From the NCBI GenBank assembly GCA_965243775.1, contig CBDEWF010000137.1, forward strand, positions 22,452-86,451: a stretch of DNA of 64,000 bases, in the 5' to 3' direction. Source of the DNA: Sansalvadorimonas sp965243775. Its GTDB lineage: Bacteria; Pseudomonadota; Gammaproteobacteria; Pseudomonadales; Endozoicomonadaceae. This document shows positions 17,889 through 26,599 of this stretch, piece after piece (within the stretch, counting starts at the first letter, position 1; each line of letters opens with the position of its first letter). Made by a program: the position numbers and the translations under genes. Under the pieces are notes generated by a model that was not told the DNA's origin, ran no database searches, and saw nothing but the letters and a program-made list of their open reading frames with translations.

Positions 17889-18617
17889 CTACTCCTTCAC
17901 CAGACCGGTTGTTATCCTGTCAACCGGGGTTTCGTGCTTTCTTGACTGATCTTCAAAATAACGAAGCAGAGCAGTGGCAATAATTGTCAGCCCGAGATAC
18001 ATCACCGCAGCGGTGAAGTACCAGGTAAATGGTTCACGGGTCGCATTGACGATCATAGACGTTTTCCTGGTCAGCTCCTCAAGGCCAATCACTGAAACCA
18101 GAGCGGTATCTTTCATAAGAATCAGTATCAGGTTTCCCAACCCTGGAAGGGCAATTCGCCAGGCCTGGGGCAAAATAATGCCAAAGAAAATACGAAACCT
18201 GCCCAGCCCCAAAGCCTGGGCGGCTTCAGACTGCCCCTTGTGAATAGCCAGAAAAGCCCCTCTGAAGACTTCCGTGGCATAGCCACCAAAAGTCAAACTC
18301 AGAGCAATAACACCAGCAATAAAGGGGTTCAACTCAATATAATCGAGGTATCCAAACTGCGATGCTGTAGCCATCAACAGTTTGCTGGATCCGAAATAGA
18401 TCAGAAAAACAATGAGAAGCTCGGGGATTCCCCGGATCACACCCACATAGACGCCTCCAACAGCACGCAGAACAGTGAAACTGGATAAGCGTGCCGCCGC
18501 CCCCAAAAGCCCCAGGCAGACACCAAGCAGTGTCGCCGCCAGGGTGATCCGGATAGTCATCATGGTGCCGGCCAGAAGCTGGGCCATAAACCCGTCAAAA
18601 AATGCTTCAATATTCAA
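17889..18617 (-). CDS. hisQ: Basic amino-acid ABC transporter permease, HisQ/AotQ type
   Basis: 242 aa integral membrane protein that pairs with the downstream HisM-type permease. MTIRITLAATLLGVCLGLLGAA, RGIPELLIVFLIYFGSS and the EAA loop AIHKGQSEAAQALGLGRFRIFFGIILPQAWRIALPG are typical. It lies 55 bp downstream of the binding-protein gene on the same strand. Confidence 0.88.
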   Translation of the reverse strand: MNIEAFFDGFMAQLLAGTMMTIRITLAATLLGVCLGLLGAAARLSSFTVLRAVGGVYVGVIRGIPELLIVFLIYFGSSKLLMATASQFGYLDYIELNPFIAGVIALSLTFGGYATEVFRGAFLAIHKGQSEAAQALGLGRFRIFFGIILPQAWRIALPGLGNLILILMKDTALVSVIGLEELTRKTSMIVNATREPFTWYFTAAVMYLGLTIIATALLRYFEDQSRKHETPVDRITTGLVKE

Positions 18618-18672
18618 AACGAATTACCACTGTCGCTTGTCATTGATGACTGGCCGGGCGGTCAGCCCATGA

Positions 18673-19428
18673 TTAATAGATGGAAAACGGGAAATACTTT
18701 TTGTTGATCCGGTCATAGGTTCCATCCGCCCGGATCTCTTTCAGAGCCTTATTCAGTTTTGCTTTCAGAGGATCATTCTTGCGAACAGCAATACCAATCC
18801 TGTCATCTTTGGCAAAAGATTCACCCTTGAACTCAAACCCTTTACCCTGATCGCTGCTTAACCAGTTCCAGGTAGGCAGCTCATCAGAAAGAGCGCCATC
18901 CAGACGGCCTGCCAGAAGATCAAGGTATACCCCTTCCTGGGTGTCATACAGTTTGATCTCTACAATATCGGCCAGATTATCTTCCAGAAACTGCCCCCCA
19001 ACGGTAGCCCGCTGAGCACCAATCACTTTGCCTTTCAAACCTGTACTGGTTGTATCCAGATCCTTACCTTTTGGCCCCATGAAGCGCAGACCACCGGAAT
19101 AGTAGCGGTCAGTAAAATCAACCTGCTTCAGACGATCTTCGGTCATGGACATACTGGCCACAATGGCGTCAAACTTACGAACCTTCAGGGATGGAATCAT
19201 TCCGTCCCAGTCCTGGGCCACAATCTCACAGTCGGCTTTCATCCTGGCGCACAGAGCATTGGCTATATCGACATCGAAACCTGCAAGGCTGCCGTTCTTG
19301 TCGACATAATTAAAAGGAGCCCAGGCCCCCTCAGTTGCAATACGGAGCTTGTCTCCTGCCATGGTAACTGGGCCAACAATAACTCCAGCAATCACTACGC
19401 AGGCTTTTACCCATTTGTTAATTATCAT
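18673..19428 (-). CDS. Periplasmic basic amino-acid binding protein
   Basis: 251 aa with signal peptide (KACVVIAGVIVGPVTMAGD). The mature part is a type 3 solute-binding protein: LRIATEGAWAPFNYVD, LAGFDVDIANALCARM, WDGMIPSLKVRKFDAIVASMSMTEDR (with the ligand-carboxylate Arg), GAQRATVGGQFLED and the hinge DLLAGRLDGALSDE. It most resembles the HisJ/ArgT/AotJ group, which binds arginine, lysine, ornithine or histidine. It is the second gene of the operon. Confidence 0.88.
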   Translation of the reverse strand: MIINKWVKACVVIAGVIVGPVTMAGDKLRIATEGAWAPFNYVDKNGSLAGFDVDIANALCARMKADCEIVAQDWDGMIPSLKVRKFDAIVASMSMTEDRLKQVDFTDRYYSGGLRFMGPKGKDLDTTSTGLKGKVIGAQRATVGGQFLEDNLADIVEIKLYDTQEGVYLDLLAGRLDGALSDELPTWNWLSSDQGKGFEFKGESFAKDDRIGIAVRKNDPLKAKLNKALKEIRADGTYDRINKKYFPFSIY

Positions 19429-19494
19429 TTCTCAGCTCTTCTTTTTATTTTCAGCTCAGGGCTGTTTTATGATGCTTTCAGGGCCGATGGTTTC

Positions 19495-20265
19495 CTACAT
19501 GGCGGTAGCCAGAAACTTTCGGCAACGCTTGGACTGGGCATTCTTGAAGATATCCTTGGGTTTACCATCTTCTTCAATACGCCCGTTATGCAGGAAGATC
19601 ACCCTGTCGGAGACCTCCCTGGCAAACTTCATTTCATGGGTTACGATCAGCATGGTCCGCCCTTCTTCTGCAAGACCATGGATAACATTCAACACATCCC
19701 CCACCAGTTCCGGATCAAGTGCTGAAGTTGGTTCATCAAACAGCATTATCTGGGGTTCCATGGCCAGAACCCGGGCAATGGCTACCCGCTGCTGCTGCCC
19801 TCCAGACAATTGAGAAGGAAAGTAATCACGGCGGTCGGCCAGGCCTACCTTTTCCAGAAGACTCTCTGCATGCTCTTCCACTTCCCGGCGGGAACGCTTC
19901 AGCACACTGACCGGCGCTTCCATAATATTTTCCAGGACAGTTTTATGCTGCCAAAGGTTAAACCCCTGAAACACAAAGCCAAGACGTGAACGAATAGATG
20001 CCAGCTGCTTTTGATCAGAAGGACAGAGAACACCCTTCTTTTTTTTCAGCTTCAACGTCTCTCCATTCACAGAAATGCTGCCCTTATTAGGCTTTTCAAG
20101 CAGATTGATACAGCGAAGAAGGGTACTTTTACCAGAACCACTGGAACCAATAATGGTTAAAACATCGCCATCACTGGCTTTAAGAGATATGCCCCGGAGA
20201 ACTTTCAGGTCACCATAACGCTTGTGGATATTACTCAGTTCAAGAGCAACGGGATCCTGCGACAT
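19495..20265 (-). CDS. hisP: Amino-acid ABC transporter ATP-binding protein, HisP/AotP type
   Basis: 256 aa. Walker A IGSSGSGKSTLLRC, Q-loop FVFQGFNLWQH, signature LSGGQQQRVAIARVLA, Walker B MLFDEPTSALDPE and H-loop VTHEMKFARE are all intact. Residues KLKKKKGVLCPSDQKQL form the insertion seen in HisP-type subunits. It is the first gene of the operon. The 228-bp upstream gap holds AT-rich promoter sequence with no recognisable ArgR box. Confidence 0.92.
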   Translation of the reverse strand: MSQDPVALELSNIHKRYGDLKVLRGISLKASDGDVLTIIGSSGSGKSTLLRCINLLEKPNKGSISVNGETLKLKKKKGVLCPSDQKQLASIRSRLGFVFQGFNLWQHKTVLENIMEAPVSVLKRSRREVEEHAESLLEKVGLADRRDYFPSQLSGGQQQRVAIARVLAMEPQIMLFDEPTSALDPELVGDVLNVIHGLAEEGRTMLIVTHEMKFAREVSDRVIFLHNGRIEEDGKPKDIFKNAQSKRCRKFLATAM

Positions 20266-20493
20266 CTTTTCTGCCCTGCATTTATTATTTCCAGTATTTT
20301 TACTTGCAGATGTACCGGCATAAATTACCCAAACTGACGCCTGACTGCCAGTAATAAAAACTTCACATAAGCATCATTTTTTTTGCATTTTCCGTCTGCT
20401 TTCCGGTGTAATTCCCCGCTTTTCAATGCGTTACCTTCCTCTCAACTCTTTGTAAAGAAAGCGAGGAAAAACTAATTTTTCTCGTAAATGCCT

Positions 20494-21396
20494 TTATTTT
20501 TTGCTGATCCCAACGTTCGTCAATACAGCTCCCAGTATTTCACTGTACCCGGAGCGATAGTCTGGATACTGAAACCTGTACCCGGACTCCAGAATGCGAT
20601 CATTTCGGCAGCGCTTGCTGCCACGCCCTGATACTCTGTTTTTTTTAACAGACTTCACATCCAGCTGCTGAGCCAGCCATCGGGTCACTTCTGAAAGAGG
20701 GGCCGGGTTGCTGTCCACTCCCAGGTAAAGGGGATGAACGCCTTCACCTGCCCTGTCCAGTTTGACCAGCCAGGCCAGCATTCCAGCACAATCCTCTGAG
20801 TGAATACGGTTTCCATAAACCAGAGGTGTTTGCGCGAAGACCTCTCCCGCTTTTACCTTGTTGACCATATAGTTTCGGCCAGGGCCGTAAATACCACCAA
20901 AGCGCACCACTGTTGCTGACAGTCCAGACGACATCAACAGAGCTTCCGCTTCCAGCATAACCTGACCATTAAAGCCTGTCGGATGGGTGGGAGAAAGTTC
21001 ATCCACCCACTCCCCATCATTCTGGTGATAAACAGCAGTGCTTGAGGTAAAGAAAATCCTTTTCGGAGGCTCTGCCATTTTCAGCAGGTGGTTGATGACA
21101 TTCTCCAGCCCTTTTATATAGGTCTCTCTATAGCTATCTTCCCCTCGCCCTGCAGCTGCACAGTAGACGACATAGTCAATTGATTCCGGCCATTGACTAA
21201 GGTGTTCAGAGTCACTCAAGTCCCCTGGTACAGGAATAACACCATCAGGGAGAAGATCACAGTTTCTACGTAAACCAAAAACTGTATGTCCGGCACTGAT
21301 AAGCCTTCGGGCAAGACGGCCTCCTACATCACCGCAGCCGGCTATAAGAGTCACAGGGCTGGCAGGTTCTTCTGCCGGAGAGAAAGCGCCTTTCAT
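20494..21396 (-). CDS. NAD(P)-dependent epimerase/dehydratase (YeeZ-like extended SDR)
   Basis: 300 aa. The Rossmann motif is near the N-terminus, LIAGCGDVGGRLARRL (GxxxxGxxL-type). It is followed by IDYVVYCAAAG, FTSSTAVYHQNDGEW (Ser/Tyr region), VVRFGGIYGPGRN and NRIHSEDCAGMLAWL. This pattern fits the YeeZ/atypical extended SDR group of oxidoreductases. The classic YxxxK is not clear, so enzymatic activity is uncertain. It is divergent from oxyR with a 170-bp gap. A weak CGAG...CTCG hairpin lies after the stop. Confidence 0.75.
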   Translation of the reverse strand: MKGAFSPAEEPASPVTLIAGCGDVGGRLARRLISAGHTVFGLRRNCDLLPDGVIPVPGDLSDSEHLSQWPESIDYVVYCAAAGRGEDSYRETYIKGLENVINHLLKMAEPPKRIFFTSSTAVYHQNDGEWVDELSPTHPTGFNGQVMLEAEALLMSSGLSATVVRFGGIYGPGRNYMVNKVKAGEVFAQTPLVYGNRIHSEDCAGMLAWLVKLDRAGEGVHPLYLGVDSNPAPLSEVTRWLAQQLDVKSVKKNRVSGRGSKRCRNDRILESGYRFQYPDYRSGYSEILGAVLTNVGISKK

Positions 21397-21535
21397 TACT
21401 ACCTCGGTTTTAGTTTATTATGTACCTGTCTTTTAATAGGTAATCTTAATGACTGGAGTAAGTACCCAGACATGATCACCCCAGCATAAACGTAAAAGCG
21501 TGCTTTGCAGAAATTATTCTGTACCACGCCTATAT

Positions 21536-21557
21536 ATACTGTCTAAATTTACAGTAT
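21536..21557. promoter_or_regulatory. LexA-type SOS box immediately upstream of oxyR
   Basis: ATACTGT-N8-ACAGTAT is a perfect palindrome fitting the gammaproteobacterial LexA consensus CTGT-N8-ACAG with the TA flanks. It ends 9 bp before the oxyR ATG, a position where a bound repressor would block oxyR-recG transcription. This is seen in sequence; binding is inferred. Confidence 0.6.
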
Positions 21558-21566
21558 CATGAAGCC

Positions 21567-22487
21567 ATGACACTGACAGAACTCAAATACATTGTTGCAC
21601 TCGCTCAGGAGTGCCATTTCGGCAAAGCTGCGGAGCGCTGCTTTGTCAGCCAACCGACATTGAGTGTGGGCGTAAAAAAGCTGGAAGATGAGCTGGGAGT
21701 TGCCATTTTTGAGCGCAGTAAATCTGCTGTACGAGTCACTCCCCTGGGAACCAAGGTTATTGAACAGGCCCAGAAGGTTCTTGAAGAAGCCTCCTGCATC
21801 AAAACCATCGCCAGTGAAGGCAAGGACCAGCTGGCCAGCCCTCTGCGTATCGGCACCATCTACACCATCGGCCCCTATCTTCTGCCCCATATGGTACCCC
21901 AACTGCACCGCATAGCACCGGAAATGCCACTCTATGTTGAGGAGAACTACACCCATGTTCTGCGCCAGAAATTGCGCTTGGGTGAGCTGGACGCCATTAT
22001 TATCGCCCTGCCGTTTACTGAAGCCGATGTGGTGACCAAACCCCTTTACGATGAGCAGTTCACCGTACTGATGCCGGGAGATCACCCCTGGGCTGAAAAG
22101 GATGCGATTCCGGTCACCGACCTGGTCGATGCCGACCTGCTCCTGCTGGGTCAGGGCCACTGCTTCCGTGACCAGGTGCTGGAAGCCTGCCCAGCCCTTA
22201 ATCAGCAGGACGAGCACAAGCCGAAGAAAACAACCATTGAAGCAACATCTCTGGAAACCATGCGTCATATGGTTGCTTCCGGTATGGGAATCACTGTGCT
22301 GCCTATGTCAGCGACAGGTGGAGCCAACCACTATGCGCCAGGCCTGCTGACTATCAAGCCATTTACCGATCCTTCTCCGGGCCGAACCGTAGCTCTGGCC
22401 TGGCGGGCAAGCTTTCCCCGCCCCAAGGCCATAGATGCGGTTGTGGAAGCCATCCGTCACTGTCCTGTTGTCTCTCACCAGAGCTGA
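21567..22487 (+). CDS. oxyR: Hydrogen peroxide-sensing LysR regulator OxyR
   Basis: 306 aa LysR-type regulator. The N-terminal winged helix-turn-helix is MTLTELKYIVALAQECHFGKAAERCFVSQPTLS. The redox centre is conserved at E. coli numbering: Cys199 in GQGHCFRDQ and Cys208 in LEACPAL, which form the regulatory disulfide. In other bacteria OxyR controls catalase, alkyl hydroperoxide reductase and iron-handling genes. It is followed at 12 bp by recG, an order also known from Pseudomonas, so the two are probably co-transcribed. Confidence 0.96.
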   Translation: MTLTELKYIVALAQECHFGKAAERCFVSQPTLSVGVKKLEDELGVAIFERSKSAVRVTPLGTKVIEQAQKVLEEASCIKTIASEGKDQLASPLRIGTIYTIGPYLLPHMVPQLHRIAPEMPLYVEENYTHVLRQKLRLGELDAIIIALPFTEADVVTKPLYDEQFTVLMPGDHPWAEKDAIPVTDLVDADLLLLGQGHCFRDQVLEACPALNQQDEHKPKKTTIEATSLETMRHMVASGMGITVLPMSATGGANHYAPGLLTIKPFTDPSPGRTVALAWRASFPRPKAIDAVVEAIRHCPVVSHQS

Positions 22488-22499
22488 GGAGGAGCAGGG

Positions 22500-24584
22500 T
22501 TGGCGAAGTCTCTGAACGAGGTTCCGGTAACAACACTGAAAGGGGTTGGCGCTGCGCTTGCCACCAGGCTGGAAAAGATTGGCATCAGCAATCTTCAGGA
22601 CCTCCTGTTCCATCTGCCTTTGCGCTACCAGGACCGTACCAGAATCACGCCACTGGGTGAGCTTCAATTTGGCATGGATGCGGTTATCGAAGGCACGATT
22701 GCCGCTTCCGATATTGTCATGGGCCGTCGCCGCAGCCTTGTCTGTCGAGTACAGGATGGCACAGGCACGGTTAACCTTCGCTTTTTCCACTTCAGTGCGG
22801 CACAGAAGAACAGCCTGAAAAAAGGCGCAACTATCCGCTGTTTTGGTGAGCCCCGCCGTGGAGCCCATGGACTGGAGTTCTATCACCCTGAATACCGGAT
22901 AATTAACGACAGCAGCCCATCAGGGATAGAAGAGACCTTAACGCCTGTTTACCCCGCCACCGAAGGGCTGACCCAGCCCAGGCTGCGCAGTTTGTGCGAA
23001 CAGGCCCTGCAGTTTATTCATCACCCGGATGCTCTGCAGGAGTGGCTTCCCGACTCTCTTCATGAAAAGTACAGTCTGTGGCCTCTTACTGAGGCTGTGC
23101 GCTTTCTGCATAAGCCACCACCCGATGCCGAACTCGAAACCATGGCTGAAGGCCTACACCCAGCCCGGCAGCGTCTGGCTTTTGAAGAACTCCTGGCCCA
23201 CAACCTCAGTCTGCAGCAGCTGCGTCAGCGGGTTCGCCAGCAGACAGGTATGGCTCTGCCGGGATCAGGAGAGCTGGTCAGCAGATTTCTTGAAAACCTT
23301 CCCTTCACCCTGACAGGAGCCCAGCAACGGGTTTCTGGAGAAGTTATCAATGATCTTTCCCTGCCTGTTCCTATGCTGCGCCTGGTTCAGGGAGATGTTG
23401 GCTCGGGTAAAACAGTTGTGGCAGCGCTGGCAGCGTTACAGACTGTAGAGAGTAAACATCAGGCCGCTTTGATGGCACCTACGGAAATCCTGGCGGAGCA
23501 GCACTACAACAATTTTTCCAGCTGGTTGAAACCCCTTGGGATCACCGTGGCCTGGCTGACTGGAAAAACCAAAGGGAAGAAACGTGAGCAGCAACTTGAA
23601 CTGATTCGTTCCGGTGAAGCAGAAGTCGTTGTCGGGACCCACGCCCTGTTCCAGGAAGATGTCGAGTTCCGCCATCTGGCCCTGGCCATTATTGATGAAC
23701 AGCACCGGTTTGGTGTTCATCAGCGTCTGGCCCTTCGGGAAAAGGGGCGAAAAATTGGTGCCATGCCCCATCAGCTAATTATGACGGCTACGCCTATTCC
23801 CCGAACCCTGGCCATGAGTGCCTATGCCGACCTGGATTGCTCCATAATCGACGAGCTGCCTCCCGGCCGAACGCCGGTAAACACCATTGTGATTGGTGAT
23901 AATCGCCGCGATCAGGTGATTGAACGGGTAAGAATTGCCTGTCAGGAAGGACGACAGGCTTACTGGGTCTGCACTCTGATTGAGGAGTCAGAAGCGTTGC
24001 AGTGCCAGGCTGCTGAAGTGACGGCGGAAGAGCTTACCAAATCCCTGCCAGATCTGTCCGTTGGTCTTATCCATGGCCGGATGAAACCTTCGGAAAAAGC
24101 CGAGGTCATGGATGCATTCAAGGAAGGTCATCTGCACCTGCTGGTTGCGACAACAGTTATTGAAGTGGGTGTAGATGTTCCCAATTCCAGCCTGATGATC
24201 ATTGAAAACCCGGAACGCCTTGGTCTGGCCCAGCTCCACCAGCTGCGCGGGCGGGTTGGCAGGGGCAGTATTGCCAGCCACTGTGTGTTGATGTATCACC
24301 CACCGCTTTCACAGCAGGGAAAAGAGCGACTGCAGGTGATGCGGGAATCCAGTGACGGGTTTGTGATTGCCGAAAAAGATCTGGAACTGCGTGGACCAGG
24401 CGAAGTTTTGGGAACACGTCAGACAGGACTGGTTCAATTCCGCGTAGCAGACCTGGAGAGAGATAAGACTTTGCTGGATACTATTAAATCTGCGGCTGAA
24501 CAGCTGATTCAGGAAGCTCCTACCCACGTTCAACCTCTTGTAGATCGCTGGCTACCCCATGGTGACCACTATGCAGATGCCTGA
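22500..24584 (+). CDS. recG: ATP-dependent DNA helicase RecG
   Basis: 694 aa, TTG start with a strong GAGGAGGAG ribosome site. RecG reverses stalled replication forks and branch-migrates recombination intermediates. The N-terminal wedge/OB domain covers about residues 1-160 (LKGVGAALATRLEKIG, LPLRYQDRT). The SF2 helicase core has motif I LVQGDVGSGKTVVA, Ia MAPTEILAEQH, II IIDEQHRFG (DEQH instead of the usual DExH, as in RecG), III TATPIPRT, and the C-terminal VATTVIEVGVDVPN and QLRGRVGRG. Confidence 0.97.
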   Translation: MAKSLNEVPVTTLKGVGAALATRLEKIGISNLQDLLFHLPLRYQDRTRITPLGELQFGMDAVIEGTIAASDIVMGRRRSLVCRVQDGTGTVNLRFFHFSAAQKNSLKKGATIRCFGEPRRGAHGLEFYHPEYRIINDSSPSGIEETLTPVYPATEGLTQPRLRSLCEQALQFIHHPDALQEWLPDSLHEKYSLWPLTEAVRFLHKPPPDAELETMAEGLHPARQRLAFEELLAHNLSLQQLRQRVRQQTGMALPGSGELVSRFLENLPFTLTGAQQRVSGEVINDLSLPVPMLRLVQGDVGSGKTVVAALAALQTVESKHQAALMAPTEILAEQHYNNFSSWLKPLGITVAWLTGKTKGKKREQQLELIRSGEAEVVVGTHALFQEDVEFRHLALAIIDEQHRFGVHQRLALREKGRKIGAMPHQLIMTATPIPRTLAMSAYADLDCSIIDELPPGRTPVNTIVIGDNRRDQVIERVRIACQEGRQAYWVCTLIEESEALQCQAAEVTAEELTKSLPDLSVGLIHGRMKPSEKAEVMDAFKEGHLHLLVATTVIEVGVDVPNSSLMIIENPERLGLAQLHQLRGRVGRGSIASHCVLMYHPPLSQQGKERLQVMRESSDGFVIAEKDLELRGPGEVLGTRQTGLVQFRVADLERDKTLLDTIKSAAEQLIQEAPTHVQPLVDRWLPHGDHYADA

Positions 24585-24615
24585 CTGGCAGGGTCGATGC
24601 CCTCCTGCCAGTCAG
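24581..24615. terminator. Strong hairpin between convergent recG and malic enzyme genes
   Basis: CTGACTGGCAGG (24581-24592) pairs perfectly with CCTGCCAGTCAG (24604-24615), starting at the recG stop codon. There is no T tract, so it may be a Rho-assisted or processing hairpin. Confidence 0.6.
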
Positions 24616-24662
24616 ACCAAAGAGCTATTCCCTGTAGGTGTGATATACCCCGTGGGTACTAG

Positions 24663-26333
24663 TTAGCAGTAAGCCACTCGTACACGACGATACTCAGGCT
24701 TCCACATCTGTTTGCGAATCTGCTCTTCCAGAACACTCACTTCACACTCTGGTGCCAGCTTTTCCTCCAGGGCCTGCAGTGCTACAGCTCTGGCAATTTC
24801 TCCGGTTACTCTTTTGATATCACTCATTGGCGGCAACAGAGAGCCACTGGGAGCTGAGACAGCCAGAGTTTCCACAGCAGCATTCAGCATACCATCAGAA
24901 ACTTCTTTTGCTCCGCTGGCCAGTGCACCCAGCCCAACACCCGGGAAGATATAAATATTGTTGCACTGGGCCACCGGGTAAACCTTGCCGTTAAACTCCA
25001 CAGGATCAAACGGACTGCCTGTAGCCACCAGGGCACGTCCGTAACTCCAGCGAATAATATCTTCCGGTTTTGCCTCAATCTGGCTGATGGGGTTGGAAAG
25101 GGCAAAGATAATTGGCTGCTGATGGTTCTCTGCCATCAGTTCGATAATTTCCTGAGTGAACAGGCCAGTCTGACCTGACACACCAATAATGGCATCCGGC
25201 TTTACATGACGGATCACATCCATCATGAAAACACCCTCGGTATCCGACCAGCCTTCTATTTCGCTCTTCTGGTGCACCAGCTTCTGCTGGAAGGGGTACA
25301 GATCTTCCATTTCATCGTGGAGCAGACCACAACGATCCACCATGTAAATACGCTTCTGTGCTTCTTGCTCAGAGAGCCCACGCTCCATCATCAACCGGAT
25401 TATCTGGCCTGCAATGCCACAGCCAGAAGAACCCGCGCCAAGGAAGGCTATTTTCATCTCTTCCAAGGGCTTCCCTGCGGCCCGGGCAGCAGAGAGAAGA
25501 GTAGAAGCCGCTACAGCAGCGGTTCCCTGGATATCATCATTGAAGCTGCACAGCTCATGGCGGTACTTATCCAGCAGAGGTGTTGCATGATGAATAGCAA
25601 AATCTTCAAACTGCAGCAAAGCCTTGGGCCAGCGGCGTTTCAGTGCCTGGATAAAGCTGTCCACGAATGCATAGTACTCGCTGTCATCAATACGCCTGTG
25701 ACGCCAGCCCAGATACGCTGGGTCATCCAGAAGCTGCTGGTTATTGGTTCCACAGTCCAGCGTGATCGGCAGAGTTTTATTAGGGGTAATGCCACCCACA
25801 GCCGTGTACAGAGCCAGCTTGCCGATACAGATTCCCATACCGCCAATACCCTGGTCACCCAGCCCCAATACACGCTCACCGTCGGTGACCACGATAACCT
25901 CAATATTGCGCTTGAAGTTGGCCAGCATGGCATCCATACGATCCCGCTCAGGATAGGAAATATACAAACCTCGGGGACGACGGTAGAGGTCACTGAAACG
26001 CTGACAGGCCTGCCCCACAACCGGGGTATAGATAATAGGCAGCATCTCTTCCAGATGGCGCTGAACCAGCGCGTAGTACAGGGTTTCATTGGTATCCTGC
26101 AGGGAACGGAGATAAATATGCTTCAGGATCGGAGTTGGCTTAACCGAGAAAGATTTGTATGCCCTGCGACACTGTTCCTCAAGGGTCTCAACCCGCGGTG
26201 GTAACAACCCGTGCAGCTCCAGTTCGCTGCGCTCTTCCATTGAGAAGGCTGTATCTTTATTTAATAGGGAGTTTTCCAGAAGAGTACGACCGGCCAAACC
26301 GGTATAAATACAGTTGAAATCAGCTTCGCTCAT
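24663..26333 (-). CDS. maeA: NAD-dependent malic enzyme
   Basis: 556 aa; oxidative decarboxylation of malate to pyruvate with NAD. It has the malic-enzyme N-terminal domain with YTPVVGQACQRFS, TDGERVLGLGDQGIGGMGI and the catalytic/metal region CSFNDDIQGTAAV. The NAD domain follows with IAFLGAGSSGCGIA, and then FALSNPISQIEAKPED and NNIYIFPGVGLGAL. The length and the GLGDQGIGGMGI segment match E. coli MaeA rather than the larger MaeB fusion. Confidence 0.95.
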   Translation of the reverse strand: MSEADFNCIYTGLAGRTLLENSLLNKDTAFSMEERSELELHGLLPPRVETLEEQCRRAYKSFSVKPTPILKHIYLRSLQDTNETLYYALVQRHLEEMLPIIYTPVVGQACQRFSDLYRRPRGLYISYPERDRMDAMLANFKRNIEVIVVTDGERVLGLGDQGIGGMGICIGKLALYTAVGGITPNKTLPITLDCGTNNQQLLDDPAYLGWRHRRIDDSEYYAFVDSFIQALKRRWPKALLQFEDFAIHHATPLLDKYRHELCSFNDDIQGTAAVAASTLLSAARAAGKPLEEMKIAFLGAGSSGCGIAGQIIRLMMERGLSEQEAQKRIYMVDRCGLLHDEMEDLYPFQQKLVHQKSEIEGWSDTEGVFMMDVIRHVKPDAIIGVSGQTGLFTQEIIELMAENHQQPIIFALSNPISQIEAKPEDIIRWSYGRALVATGSPFDPVEFNGKVYPVAQCNNIYIFPGVGLGALASGAKEVSDGMLNAAVETLAVSAPSGSLLPPMSDIKRVTGEIARAVALQALEEKLAPECEVSVLEEQIRKQMWKPEYRRVRVAYC

Positions 26334-26599
26334 CAGTAGCTTCAGTGATAGTCAGAAAAGAGAATAGAGAGTTTTAGGCTCAGTCAAGCCCAGCAGCTTT
26401 CCGGTCAAATCCCCTTGACACCAAAGCCGACAGGCGGCACGTCAGTATAAATCTACGGACGCAAGTACTAATAAACCGGAGCAATATTAACATACCCTGT
26501 TGCTGAATAGCCGACAAAATTACTGTTTATTACTGGGCTTCAACCTCTCGAGAATGGCAGCGGCACATATTTTTGTCAGACCGGATCTTTCTTGCCATA

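Noticed and set aside
20266..20493. ArgR box upstream of the amino-acid ABC operon
   Set aside because: Only a vague TGCATTTATTAT half-site is visible; it does not meet the ArgR consensus.
25206..26204. 332-codon open frame antisense to maeA
   Set aside because: Shadow of a well-conserved malic enzyme; composition and lack of motifs do not support a protein.
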